Positions 12,101-24,179 of a DNA stretch of 27,709 bases are shown one piece after another. Source of the stretch: Paramecium octaurelia (taxonomy: Eukaryota > Ciliophora > Oligohymenophorea > Peniculida > Parameciidae). Position numbers and translations under genes: made by a program. Location of the stretch: the NCBI GenBank assembly GCA_905182995.1, contig CAJJDP010000199.1:3712-31420 (forward strand), written 5' to 3'. The notes beneath the pieces were generated by a model. That model saw only the letters and a list, made by a program, of their open reading frames with translations, did not search any database and was not told the origin of the DNA. Within the stretch, counting starts at the first letter, position 1. The number at the start of each line of letters is the position of its first letter.

Positions 12101-12219
12101 TATTCAATATCTTGAAATTCTTTTGTAGTATTAAATTATCTTTATTCATCAAATCTTGAGATTATAGATGGTTTTTTTTATGTGTTTCTTTCTTCAAACC
12201 ATACCCAAATATTATATTA
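9175..12219. other. Gene-poor stretch with scattered open frames
   Basis: No gene can be called. Immediately after the WD40 gene the DNA is AT-rich. Around 9415-9700 a plus frame contains GQGLYDS and KWYGQLD, which might be a decayed repeat protein, but this is weak. A minus frame at 9869-10216 and several plus frames at 10070-10510 are open without motifs. From about 10970 to 11380 a TGA-free plus frame of ~135 codons reads as plausible protein, and a short frame near 10780 starts MDPSK. Neighbouring frames are equally open, so these could be relics or chance. Confidence 0.4.
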
Positions 12220-15200
12220 ATGGATCCATCTAAGAATCTTATTAAAACGAAATCTTTCTATAACCTAAAAGATTTGTCACAAATTTCTTATAGTAATATT
12301 TTGTTAACAGTTTATCAAATAAACGATTAAAATTTTAAGAATAAGGCAGTAAAGCAAACCTTGAATATTTAAAAAGAGCCTTCCTTAAAAAAATAGCCAA
12401 AACCTTGATTAAGGAAGATTCAAAAATGATTCGACCTCGTTTGGACGTGTCCTATTTAACTGATGTCTGGTTAATGAAGAATCCCATCAGAAAATAGATT
12501 AATGTAAAAGTATTCTATTTTTTAATTTTAGGATGAAGTAGTAGTTTCAATTAATTATAATAACATTAACTCCTCCATTAATGATATTATAAATCAATTT
12601 TTTACAAAATTTCTATAAACTTACCAAATTCAAAAATTGCAATAAAGACTCATAAACGACTTAAACAAATCGCTGAAGTTGAGTAACCTGTTCAAGAATT
12701 GTCTTAATACGAAGAAAAGTGGTTAAATACGCTTTAAAATAATTAATAAAATAGCTGCTTCATCTCTATATCAAAATGTGATTTTTAATATCCTCATAGA
12801 TCCTTTTAAGGTCATCCTGTGTTCATATAGATGTAATATATTCTAAAATAAAGTTCTAAATAAGACTTATATGAAAAAGCTATAATATTATTAATATATT
12901 ATTATTGAAGCTAACCTCATAATATTTTTGTAAGCATTAAAAAAATATCCATCTAGTAAGTGTTATTAGCTTAATTGAAGTTAGTTATAAGGAATCAATT
13001 TTCATTGAAGTTAGTTTGCATTTATCTGATATATAGATTGAAACATTGAATCTTTAGTGGACTTAGCAAATGCCATCATAAAGGTTGACAATTAACTTTA
13101 CTTCTTTAAATAAATGTGGTTTATAAAAATTCTAAAAAATTCAGCAGTAGAGAAAAGGGAATTTTAGAGAAATTTAAGAATTAAAATTGTTTGAGGAGAA
13201 ACTGGCAAATAACGTTTTAAGTTAGACTATCTTTCTAAATGCAGTATATATATAATTGGTCACTTTAATTAAAAAAAATTTCTCAAATGATAGAATAATT
13301 AAATAGAATAAATTGATCTTTTCGAATATGCGAAAAGGTTAAAAGGATAATAATGGAAATTATTTAGTTTTAAAATAATTAATGATTATTTATGAAATAC
13401 CAAATGTAACTTAAATATTAAAAAGACCTAATCATTATATACCTTTTAGAAACTTATTTCTTTACGAAATAAAGTTCCATTTTAGAGAACATACCCTAAG
13501 ATGAAGTTTGATAGACCCTTTCATCTTATTGATTTCAGAACCGATCTAAAAACTGCGGCACTACTTATGGAGGAGATGATTCCAAATTCTGAATTTTAAA
13601 TGAACATATTTGGAAAGTTTTTAACATGGACTATAAGAAAAAGAAATTTTAAAAGTAGTTTTATTCATTAAATTTAATCTAATCATAATTGCAGTTTTAT
13701 GGTAAAAAATGACCTTTATTACACTGTTTTAAATTGAAAAAGAAATTGATTCAAGCTCGTGATGGTACACTGTTGAAGATGGATAAAATCATATTTATGG
13801 TAGATTATGTTATCTAGGAGATCTAAATGATTATATAATAGTAGAAAGAGTTATTTTAATATTACTAAAGATGTAAAATAATTTATTGGGTAGTTGATAT
13901 CCCATATTAAAATTTAGAGTATATGAATTGGAATGTAGTAAAAGATAGTGTTAATCTTTAAAATAATATTGTTATTTACGGTGAATCCTTCTAGATAAGC
14001 AAATATAATAAAACAAAAAATACTACTTTATTTAATTGATGTAGGCTTCAGAATTAGGAAAATGTCATAAAGATTCTGAATTTATAACTTTTTTAAAGTT
14101 TAAGGATACATATGAGTAAATGCGTATTATCAATTAATTTCATTATTTGTTTTCGATCCAGCAAAGAATAGAAAATTAATATATGAAAGTATAAACCATT
14201 AGGTGTATACTTTCTGGAATATTTTATTACCTAAATATTGAAAATCATAAATAATTATTTGTTATTAAATGTTCTTAAAAATTTTGAAGTTTAAAATTTA
14301 TAGTTTTTGATGTATTTTTTAATTATTAAGCATTACAATCTCTTTGCCTATAAAAATGGGCTTTTACCAATTCACTTTCTTTTTAGTTGATTGTTCACTC
14401 TAATGTTCAATATATTTCTATTACTAAATGTGATCAAGATCGTCAACTTGAAACGAACCCCTTATTTCTGATTGAATGCATGATAATCTTAGAAATTGAA
14501 CAGAAGAAAGTATGATACTTAAATCAAAATGTTATTCTTTTAAAAGCTTTTGCAAAATCAACTGTTTTGTATAATCTTAACCATCTGCTTGAAGAAGTGA
14601 GCCTTTACTTTTTGTTCTGTTATTAGTATATCCTTGTAAGGAATTTTTCACTTCGAGTCCAATCGTAAATCTACTTATAATATTTAGTTTGCAAAGAGAT
14701 ATTGAAGTAAATTTTGTGCTTGGTCAATTTATATTGGGCACTAAGAATAAAAATGAAAAAAAGGATTATTAAAAGGTTTGATTTTTTAAATATTTAGACT
14801 CTGCAGAAACCCTCTTCATCCAAAGATGTATCGGATAAACAGTATTTTTTCTCTCGTGAAAACAATCGAATTGTTAAAAAATATTGATGGTTCTCTATCG
14901 ACGTTGATAATGAACTAAATATTTCTCTTCCGGGTGAGCCTGTGTCTTTTTTTGGTTATTAATTGAGAAAACAAAAATGTTCCTTCAAATTGCTACCTGA
15001 ATAGATTACTCTAGAGAAGGTGTTGAAGCAAAATTCTTTTTCGATTATTCTTGTTCTAAATCTAAAGTTTCGTAAATTCATTCTGTTCATTTGATAAACT
15101 GAGAATTTGAAAAGGAATGGAACTTGAATATTGATGGAAACAAAAAACATAGAATTAAGTAATCAATTACTTTCAGTGGTTTTCTAATAGATAAAATATG
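12220..15200 (+). pseudogene. Broken coding region of unidentified large protein
   Basis: Successive plus-strand frames read as protein but shift several times. One starts MDPSKNLIKTKSFY at 12220. A better block starts at ATG 12426 (MIRPRLDVSYLTDVW), carries a good 28-nt intron at 12504-12531, and ends at TGA 12976-12978 (174 residues). A third block runs from about 12965 to 13503 and includes ESIFIEVSLHLSDIQIETL, faintly like the beta-sandwich strands of trafficking proteins such as TRAPPC8; this is a guess. Later blocks include IIYWVVDIPYQNLEYMNW and, near 14380-15090, one long frame with two in-frame TGAs. Too many breaks for an active gene unless further introns or retained IESs account for them. 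The family remains unidentified. Confidence 0.4.
12504..12531 (+). other. Probable 28-nt intron
   Basis: It begins GTAAAAG, is T-rich before the acceptor and ends TTTTAG. Splicing keeps the frame open between KNPIRKQIN and DEVVVSINYN, in the best block of the broken gene around it. Confidence 0.55.
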
Positions 15201-16080
15201 AATGACATCTTTATATATCTGTATGATTAGCCCTGCAACTAGCATTCTTCTTAATTTGGTTTTATGTACTGAGAAAAGAAAAATTTTTTTGTTGCCCCCT
15301 AAATTAAGAACTTTTATGAGCTCAAATTGATATTCAGAAACGTATGTGAGTGAGAATACTAGAAAAAAAGATAGCTGAAACCACTCTAGGTATTTAGTAT
15401 GAAAAAAAATTTAGATCGTTTGCAGCTAATTATTTAATAATGCATCATGAATTAGATTAAGTAAATGGGGTTAAACGGTTTCCAGAATAAAAATTTAATT
15501 TTACCATTGAAATATAGAATACCATTTAAAAAATGATCAGCTACGTTTATGATAACTAATGATTTCTAGATATCTGTTTTACAAAAAACAAACTAAAAGG
15601 GAGAGTAAGTTTACAAATTGGTAAATTATTCTTGAAATTTCCTCTATTTTATTTAAAGCATTTGGTTAATCTAATTAAGATCCTTAACTAGAAAATCTCA
15701 ATCGCATTTTTTGATAATTTTACGTATTTTCATTCAGAGAGCACTTATTTAGATTCAATAAAATCAAAATAAATTTATTTATTTTTTAGAATTGAAGTGG
15801 CAAATAGACCTATTTTATTGTTTAAATAAAAATCTATTCATATGTCACCAAAAACTAAGGAAATTTAGTCGATTTATACGGCATATGAAATAGAATTAAG
15901 AAATAAATGAAGTTCCCTCTATTAGTTTGATTTCAAAGGTGTTTTTTCTCTTTTTTCTTACAAGGCATCTCTACATGAAGAATCACAATACAACATTACA
16001 AACTGTGTCAGAAATTTAATTGTAGGGTTTACTTATCTATCCTAAATCAAGAGATAAATTGGATAGACTAACTTCCAAAA
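15201..16080. other. Coding-like fragments without a recognised gene
   Basis: A plus frame at about 15350-15560 reads RILEKKIAETTLGIQYEKK and ends in TGA. From about 15705 another plus frame stays open for some 245 codons to about 16440, running through the short tandem repeat at 16081. No motif supports either. The first may continue the relic upstream. Confidence 0.3.
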
Positions 16081-16141
16081 CAATACCTTCCATCCATTCA
16101 TCCATCCATAATGTCCAATACCTTCCATCCAGAATGTCCAA
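16081..16141. repeat. Short tandem repeat (CAATACCTTCCATCC...AATGTC units)
   Basis: The unit CAATACCTTCCATCC appears at 16081 and again from 16116, each followed by AATGTCCAAT. The first unit is expanded by extra ATCC steps (CATTCATCCATCCATA). This C-rich minisatellite stands out from the AT-rich surroundings. Confidence 0.75.
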
Positions 16142-16944
16142 TGAAATATAAATATATATCATTGTCCAATTGAATCCTCTTTCTTAATCTCTATAAATAT
16201 ATCAAATTTCAATAATCACTTTAAGTATCCAAAAGATTATCCTATTAATCTTAGCATGTCTATTCCCTACAATATGCAAGCATTCTGTCAAGTAACTCCT
16301 TGTCTAACTTAATAAACAGCTGGCATTGAGCTTCACTCTATTCTACGTTCAGGTTCATCAGTCCAGTGATATGTTTTTGCCTTAGAGTATGACGGCCGAA
16401 TTTGGCTCGAAATCTACTGAGGGTATTTTTCATTTCATTTGAAAAATAACTAATAATACCTTTGATTTAAATTTTCTAAATTAAATATATCAAATAATAA
16501 AATAACTATATTCTATGTATTTATAATTCTTACTTTTCTCATCTACTCTATAAGCTTTATCAATACGATATTAAAACCAACTTTTAAATTCAAAAAATAA
16601 TTTCATTTTTACTCATTTGCTTAATCAGAGAAAAATTCAAAATTAAAACTAATTAATTTTAACTTCATTAACAAATAGGTTAATTAGAAACTAATAAATT
16701 AGACTAATGCTTTTCATAAAAGATTAAAAGAAACAATTATGCTGTATTACTTAAAATCAACAGAAGTTAACTGTAACCAATTGATCATTAGTAATTGGAA
16801 GGGTGACATAAAACCTTCATTCTCAGACAAGTCCACTTTCCCTTTATGAATGGAAGCCACTTAATGTCTGCTTTACTATCCAACTAGGAAGCATCATTTA
16901 TCCAACAATGCTTGTAACTAACTATAAGAAATTTGAAAATATCC
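16142..16944. other. No gene seen
   Basis: Pyrimidine-rich DNA on the plus strand. A less AT-rich patch at about 16375-16430 contains the short inverted pair GCCGAATTTGGC but no convincing RNA gene. A minus frame from 17000 down to about 16840 reads IEELIDDIIYNTNSRMR and may be a shifted continuation of the next feature. Confidence 0.35.
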
Positions 16945-17325
16945 TCATTCTACTGTTTGTATTATAAATAATGTCATCTATAAGCTCCTCTATTTCTCCT
17001 TCACATTACTTATTTTTTTCTCAATCTAGTTCAAAAAAAAAGACAGAAGATAGTTCAGCAGCTGCCCTCCACCTTGTTCTTCCGATATCTCACTTTCTTT
17101 TTGTATTATTAATTTCCCACCTTGATAATTTTTCTCTTTCTTCATAAGTTTTTCAATATAGTTCTTCCAACTACTTTTTGCTGCCGTCACCACATCATTC
17201 TTATCTTATATACTTGGTTTAGAACCTCTAGTTATACCCTATATATCCACACTTATAATAACAAGCAGCATAAAATCTCTCCATTGTTCAGTGTTTGTGT
17301 TTTTTTTCACACTGTTAAAGTATTT
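16945..17325 (-). pseudogene. Coding-like frame of unknown family
   Basis: The minus strand is open for 126 codons before TGA (16947-16945). It reads as soluble protein with WRDFMLLVIISVDIQG, TRGSKPSIQDKNDVV and WKNYIEKLMKKEKNY. No ATG in a convincing position and no family match. A different minus frame just downstream (about 17000-16840) also reads as protein, which suggests a frameshift and a decayed gene. A standard-code frame on the opposite strand here (17122-17337) is very probably its shadow. Confidence 0.35.
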
Positions 17326-17986
17326 TCAATACTATAAGTATCAAAATGACTTATACAAATATTAGAAATAACTTGTATAATCATTTCCTTACTAATCCTT
17401 CATGCATAATAACTATATTTTCTGTAAAACTTTATTGTCTTAACCATCTTTGGGTCTCGAAGCCACATTTTTTGACTGCTTACCTATTCTAGAAACCATA
17501 AAAATATAGAACAAGAGTACGAAATTTCAGAGTTATTGAATCGAACCTCTTGATGAATATCTAATCATCTTCTTTTTATTTAATGTATTTCAATTTATCA
17601 TTAAACTTTAAGCATTTATAGGAATAGTAGGTTTGTAATGTTTTGGGATATTCATTTGTAATATCAATAAATATTTAAGTTTTAAGGTTACAATTATTAG
17701 AGTATGAATCTCATCCATTCTTAATGAAATGTTATTTGGCTTAATAATGCTATAGCCGTAAGGAGTTGCTTTCAATACCTTTAGGCAAAAATCTTAAAAC
17801 GTTTCAAATACTTAAATATAATATTTGCAATAGGACAAGAAAATGGAGAATGAAAAATTTTGGATATTTAGAAATTGCTGTCATTATTGAGAGACATTCG
17901 TCTCTAGTGCATAAACTAAGAATGAAAATTAAAAGATTAACATTGATCATTATGTATATTGATATCATTTTTAAATAATTAGATAA
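17326..17986. other. No gene seen
   Basis: No motif on either strand. The frame at 17766-17978 begins with TTG, not ATG, and has no distinguishing feature. A tRNA-like GGTTCGATTC on the minus strand near 17530 lacks a pairing T-stem. Confidence 0.35.
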
Positions 17987-18890
17987 TCAATACTCATTTA
18001 AATATCCTCCAAAATGGTCTCAACAAAATATAATTCTCTCATTGTCTAAAATCTCTTAATTAGTTTCTATCTATCTTGAATATCTCTGAGAATAATGAGT
18101 TAATGTAATAACTTTTGCATCAGCAAGCATGCATACTTTAGCAGCCTCAGAATTTGTAGAGTGCATATTTTAAATTGCATTCTCCTGTAAATCATATGTA
18201 AAAGTGGATTCATGAATTAGAACATCAACATTTTATGAGAATTTAATAAATCTTTCTCATGGTCTTGTATCTCCAGAACAAGATAAAGATCTTCCATCAG
18301 ATAGATTTAATCTTACTCCATAGAATTTGGACAATGCTCAACACGAGTAAATTTTATAGAATCTAATTCAAATTGATCCTTCAAACAACATGTAAAACCT
18401 TCGTAGTTTTTAATGAAAATTTAATACTCTTAAATTTATACTAATTCACCTTACCTAATTTGATATTAATGAAAATAATCTTTTTTAATTAATTAATATC
18501 TTCTTTAAAATCTTAATCAAATTATTTTGATACAATAATTATCCAATTATATTATTCTCCTAAAATTTCCTTTAAAACATCAGCCAAGGTACTATTATTG
18601 CAGGCACAATTAAATATATATAATTATCGCAATTACTTAAATGATGAACAATTTGTAATAACCCTCAATGATGATCACAATGAGCATGGCTTATCCAAAT
18701 AACTTATGGTTTATCATTAAGAACTATATTTTCATCGCGAATCTATTTAAAAGTTCCTTCTCCACAATCTAAAATACTATTAGATTTCAATTTTCATTCA
18801 CAAAAATAATTCCAAAAACATTTCTAAACTATCCTGGTTTCATAGAACAAGTGCAAATAAAATTTTTGTTTTTTTATACCTAACATATTA
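17987..18890 (-). pseudogene. Broken tRNase Z (ELAC2-type ribonuclease Z) gene
   Basis: tRNase Z is a zinc-dependent metallo-beta-lactamase-fold endonuclease that trims the 3' trailer of precursor tRNAs. The minus strand shows its motifs in order: MKPGQFRNVFGI; ILDCGEGTFKQIRDE; ISHAHCDHH, the HxHxDH metal site (18694-18668); TRVEHCPNSYG; SCSGDTRP; LIHESTF; MHSTNSEAA; and LTHYSQRY near 18098-18080. The metal-binding and catalytic residues are thus still readable, but the gene is broken. In-frame TGAs follow DHH (18667-18665), follow DTRP (18259-18257), and lie near the end at 18022-18020, with DHFGGYLNEY continuing beyond it. Another TGA follows NEN upstream. Frameshifts separate the FGIIF/ILDCGEG and EHCPNS/YGVRLN parts. 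The true start was not found. Family identity is firm. Inactivity is likely unless assembly errors are extensive. Confidence 0.85.
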
Positions 18891-19084
18891 ATTTGATATG
18901 ATGGATTCCTTTTTATTAAAATTATTATTAATAGTTTTTGAATTATAAAAATTCTAACAGGTTTATACCCTATTATTTAGCTGGGAGAATTAAATATTCA
19001 AAAAGAGGAATGTAGCCAAACATTTATTTAAATTTTTTAATTTTAAGCATTCAATGCGTGGGAAATTAAGTGGATATTTTTTGA
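18891..19084. other. AT-rich spacer
   Basis: Nothing recognisable; it lies between the tRNase Z relic and the open frame that follows. Confidence 0.4.
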
Positions 19085-19645
19085 TGCAAAAAATTTGATA
19101 AATGTTCTGATAAAGGTTGGATTTTTATATGTGCTTAACAAATCTTATCATCACTTTCCTTATAATAGTTACAGAAAATATGGTTGATATTGGAATATTT
19201 TTAATAAAGTAAATATAGTATTCTTCTTAAATGTCATGAGACAAATGAAAAATAGCAACTAAATTTATCTATTAAGTTTTAAATTACTCCAGAGTCTTTT
19301 TAAATTCTATATGAGAAATCAATTTCGACATTTATTCTTGATTTGCAATATCCAAAATAATTACAATTTAATGTATTATGTTAAGATCTTTTACTTAATC
19401 AATTGTAACTATTTATCCATCCTCTAATATACAGTAGGATTGTTTACTTTTATGGCATTTTAAACTCTTTAATTAATTATTAATTCGAACTGACTATTTA
19501 TTTTGTATATAACATAGCCCTTTTGGCCCGTTCATTTTTGTATTTACTCCACAATTATATGCCAATAATGTTGATAAATACCCAAAACAACCAATTGTTG
19601 TTTGGGTGCTCAATCTGGTTAAAAATATTCTAGGCGCTTGGTTGA
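19085..19645 (+). CDS. Open frame of unknown coding status
   Basis: The plus frame is open for 186 codons between TGA 19082-19084 and TGA 19643-19645. It reads as plausible protein (KIWLILEYFQQSKYSILL, NLSIKFQITPESF, LYLLHNYMPIMLINTQNNQ) with a hydrophobic stretch near the middle. No ATG opens it convincingly, no family was recognised, and a run of this length is expected a few dozen times by chance in a window this size. It may be an exon or relic of a larger gene. Confidence 0.25.
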
Positions 19646-20103
19646 TTTTTCATTATTGTATTTTTTGAATCTTTAACGTCCATCGAAAGATTGAAATTAT
19701 ATCTAATATTATCAAAGGAGCAAACGATATTTGGAGTTTCTTAATTTTGCAGCAATGCTTAATTTATTAGAGAAAAATAACAAATATTTGAATCAATGAA
19801 ATCAAGTTGTGAAAATCTGGAGACTTTAGCTTTGTTCATTTTAATAAAATGATATTAAATTTGTGATTTATGTTTATGAAAAAACACAAAAGTCTTAAAA
19901 TCCAAATATAATTTATAAAATTCATCATCATTTAGATTCATTGTTCAAAAAAATAGGAGAATAATAGTTTATAGTATCAAGTAACTAAATTTTCATAATG
20001 AAAATAATCTATTTAATCAAAATTAATTTGAAATCCCATTTTAAATTACAATATTTCAGATTTCAATAAAAAAAATTAAAATTCATTAATATTGCTAGAT
20101 AAA
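19646..20103. other. Spacer upstream of the large membrane-protein gene
   Basis: No gene recognised. The final ~100 nt before 20104 are A/T-rich leader. A clear promoter element could not be identified. Confidence 0.4.
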
Positions 20104-23100
20104 ATGATGATCATATTCTTAGTGATCCTTATCATCAACATTTGTGCTTATAAAATATCCGAGCAAGTATTTTCGTTGTACCCAACAGAAGGAGAATTTT
20201 ATCAAAACTATCTGAGTGACTTTATTAAAAGTGAACAATTATCATGTAAAATGTATCCTAAAGTTCCCAATGTGAAAGTTATAAATTAATGCGAAGAGAT
20301 ACTTAGAACAAAAGGCTATTGTAAAATATTAAGAATATTATTAAAGAATTTAAATCAATGTCATCAAATACTACACATTTTAGTACTCTGTCAAAAGAAA
20401 ATGAAGTATGTATTTATGAGTGGAGGAATTCTATTATTCAATTAGTTTGGAAATCTGTAGAAATTAATCAGTCTTTTAATTGTTTTAATATCAATTTGTC
20501 TAAAGATTTTTAAGTTTTAGTCGATTGCTATTACGATGATAAATTCTTTTTAATCTAATTTATTGATGGATAATCAACAATTTCTTATTCACAATAATCA
20601 TCTGTACCTGCTTCAACTAAAATATAATCAATTTTAAATGATACAAATGCCTTTTTAGTATATGCCTAATATTTTGAGAATTATTCAATACTTTCACTAA
20701 TTTCATCATAATTTTTTAATTTAAGTAGCCTTAATAACTAATTTGTCGATTTTGATATAACAATTACAATAAGTCCGAATATTTATGTAATTAGTTCCTT
20801 AGAGATTTTCTAGTTATCTATATCTCCAGAATTTCAATTTTATTATAAATATAATTTTAGCAATGACAACAAGGATGATATGAGTAATTTTATAAGTATA
20901 AATGCTTATTACGATTTATCTACTTATTCTTAGTGTGATCAAATATTGCTATAATATATCAAATCGTTGAATTCTTAAATAGATTATAAGATGGCTAAAT
21001 TATTGGGATGTGGAAGTAAAATTATCAAACTCAGTGATAGCTGTCCGTTTAAAAATTGTCAGTTTATTTAGAATATACTCTAAAATAACTAATTTATAAT
21101 TTATTAATCAATGAATGATAGGTGTATTTATAACAAACAAGAAGAAAATAAATTGTTCTTTTATTAGCTTAATTAAAGCAATTCCCTATTATATTTCAAT
21201 GATAATAATGAGTTATTTTAATTTAATTAAGAAATTGTTGTTTATAAGGTTTCAGTGCCGTCCATTCAAATTAACTTAACTAACATAACAAGTTTAGAAA
21301 ATTTTTATAATTTTACAGTAATGTGTATCAATTATGATGAGACTTACTCATTTAGTCTAATTAATATTAATCTTTATATACTAACAAATTAAGATACAAA
21401 TATTTATGTAATTTCTAATTATGGGTTCAAAGATTATTAATTTTCTGATGAAGCTTCTGGAAGATTTTTATTTTATGGTTTTTCTGGATAATTATTAAAT
21501 TATATTCTAAGCAAAAAGGAAACTTATTTTAATGTTACTTAAGTAACTTTTTAAAATGTTGGTAACATTAATTACAATTATTAATTCGAATAATTTTTGT
21601 CAATAAATTATCCTTTAGAAGATGAAAGATAATATTTAATTGGATATACTAATTAGTCACTTGATATTTTAACTTGCATTTACAAATATAACAACAATTC
21701 GTATGAATTTACTATAGTAAATTCGATTAACATCTCTGTAAATGCGAGTTCTTTGTAGGTTGCCAATAGTATTTATCCTAATATGCTTATAATTGGACTC
21801 AGTACTAATCATACAATCTATTTGTTTTAATACTTGAATGATAGCAACAGTATAATTAATTATTCAAATTATACGTTTAAATAAAAATTCTAGGATTTCG
21901 TAGTAACATATAATAGTATTATTATTCTAATTAAAACAAAGTAAGAAATTAAAATAATGACATTTAATTTTACAAATATTTTTACTTTAGATTAATAGTC
22001 AGTGAATAAATTGTTCAACAACATTCAGTTCAATCCAATATAAATAGTTGTGAATACATAATTATTATCATCTTTTTTATATATCAACAATATTAATGAA
22101 GTCATCATAATTTCAATAGATTAAAATAGCTTTCCAATACCAATTTCCTTGATTCGAGTTGATTTCACAATCAAATAGATTAATTTAGTGGGTTAATAAT
22201 TGATATTATCCTATTTATGTGTTAATGAACAGAATATTTGCTTCTAAGTTTGGAATGTGTAAAATTTACCAGAATACTATTATGTAAAGAATCTTTATAC
22301 TGCAAATTTTGATAATAACATAATAATATAATCTGATAACTTGTTTTTTTATGTTACTTTAAGAAATTACACTGTTTATGTTTACAATCCTTAATTACCA
22401 TATCATATGAGTTTATATTATAAATTAGAATTAACTGCACCATTTTAATGTACTTAATCATCATAATTAAGGAAAGGCTATATTTATGAAAAGTCAATAA
22501 TATTTTCAAACAATAAATTGTATTATCTTTTTGGGTAATAAAACTTTAATCTAACTTATCAATATTACAATCAAGTATATAATAATTCCATAAGCTATCC
22601 ACAATTAACTTATAATTATACAATAACTTCAGCATTAAATGACACTGCCTTTTAGTACACTCCTAATTAAACTGTAACTTTTTATTCAAACTTCACAATA
22701 TTTTAAAATTAATCATATTTATCTATTAATTTAACAAATAATTCTCTAATACCTTATTCTAAAAATATCACATATCCAATAAGTTTAATACTTGATAGGT
22801 AAATGGGATATTGTGGATCAATAAATTAGAATTAAACTTATGATTTAAACAAATATTGTAGTTTAACTTCATTTTATCATAAGTCTAATAGCACTCAAAA
22901 TTAGGGTAATTACTCCTTAATCACTTCAATAAATAATAAATTTTTTGCTTTACAGAATAACTCTTACATTTAAACTTTAAATGGTGACTTAACGAATAAA
23001 TTTAATTTAAGTTACTTAAATTTAAATTTGAGCGAATGTCTAAAATCAACAGCATAAAATTACACTCTATATACAATTTGTTAAAATAGTACTTCATAAT

Positions 23101-24179
23101 ATTTACTTAACTTTACTCTAAATTTTTCAGGATCTATTGAACTAATTCAAACAACATAACTTCCAAAAATGTTTATAAATATTTCAAAAATAAGCAGCGT
23201 TCTCAACTAAATTTTTGTCTTAGGCTCCATTGATTAATAATAAAAATAACAATTGTATTGGCTTGATTAATCTAACAACCCTTTGTAGTTGATATCTGAT
23301 ACAAATAGTGCATGTCAAGATTTTTCTGTTGCTTTAATTGTAACAACAACTTCTACTATTAAATAAAAACAATAAATAATATTGTTTTATATTCATTAAG
23401 TTGAAAAGGTTTAATCCCTCTTTTATACATTGTTAATAGTTTAAAATAACTAAATTACTGTATAAAATAGTGTTTTTATAAAAGGATATGTAAGCAATAA
23501 TGAGAATAGTCGTGCTGAATTACCTCCTTCTTACGTTCTAATCATATAAACATATTAAAACAGGGCAATTATTCTATTGAGTAATTTTGATATAAATTAT
23601 ATAAGTGAGATAATTGATTTTAGAATACAATAGAATTTATTTTAAACTGTCCCTATTAGAACTCTTCCAAATTATGGTAATTTAAACAATACTGGCAATT
23701 CTTTTTATCAGAATGGAGTTTTGATGCAACAATTTTTGTCTAAGAAAGAATTCATTGTTGGAGTTTATTTTTTGAATAATCTCTTATAAGAAAATTTGTT
23801 AGAACCTATTTTAATGTAAGGTTCATTCACTACGACAATGTTTGATTACGCTATGATTGTAGATGAAAAATATCAAAATGGAACATCTCTTTATATTAAA
23901 AAATAATCTATACATAATTACTCAATAAGTACTTGGAATGTAACCTGTATTTTGAATAGAAAAACATAAAACTACATTACTGTTTCTATATTCTGTTCAA
24001 ATGAATTTTCAAATGGAACTTATATAGTTACATTCAAACAGCCATAATTAGAAAAATCAAGTAGAAGGTGGATATATTCTCTGATTTCAATAATTGCTTT
24101 GCTTTTATTGTATTTTTATATGAAAGTTAAACAAAAGACTAGGAACTTAGATTTTAATGCATTCTAAATTGAATTATGA
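20104..24179 (+). CDS. Large single-pass membrane protein, about 1,350 residues, unknown function
   Basis: The ATG at 20104 starts a typical signal peptide (MMIIFLVILIINICAY). After residue ~50 the frame must shift once, by a short intron. Candidates are 20294-20348 with GT...AG ends, about 26 nt ending in AAG, or a 35-nt GTG...TAG version beginning near 20273. From there one frame of nearly 1,290 codons runs without a TGA to 24177-24179, far beyond chance. The ectodomain is rich in Asn, Ser, Thr and Tyr with many N-x-S/T glycosylation sites and recurring beta-strand-like blocks, which suggests repeated beta domains, possibly a propeller. A transmembrane helix lies near the C-terminus (WIYSLISIIALLLLYFYM), then a ~20-residue cytoplasmic tail. 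It is probably a surface or secretory-pathway protein. No known family was recognised. It is not cysteine-rich, so it is unlike the classical Paramecium surface antigens. Confidence 0.88.

Noticed and set aside
14959..15150. Minus-strand standard-code ORF of 63 codons
   Set aside because: The plus strand here carries the better protein-like frame (PGEPVSFFGYQLRKQK), so the minus frame is taken as a shadow.
17520..17545. tRNA-like GGTTCGATTC on the minus strand
   Set aside because: The flanking bases do not form a T-stem and no acceptor or anticodon arms could be placed.
17987..18890. TGA read as an amino acid in the tRNase Z and WD40 relics
   Set aside because: The residues expected at the TGA sites are not consistently one amino acid, frameshifts are also present, and the two intact genes end cleanly at TGA.
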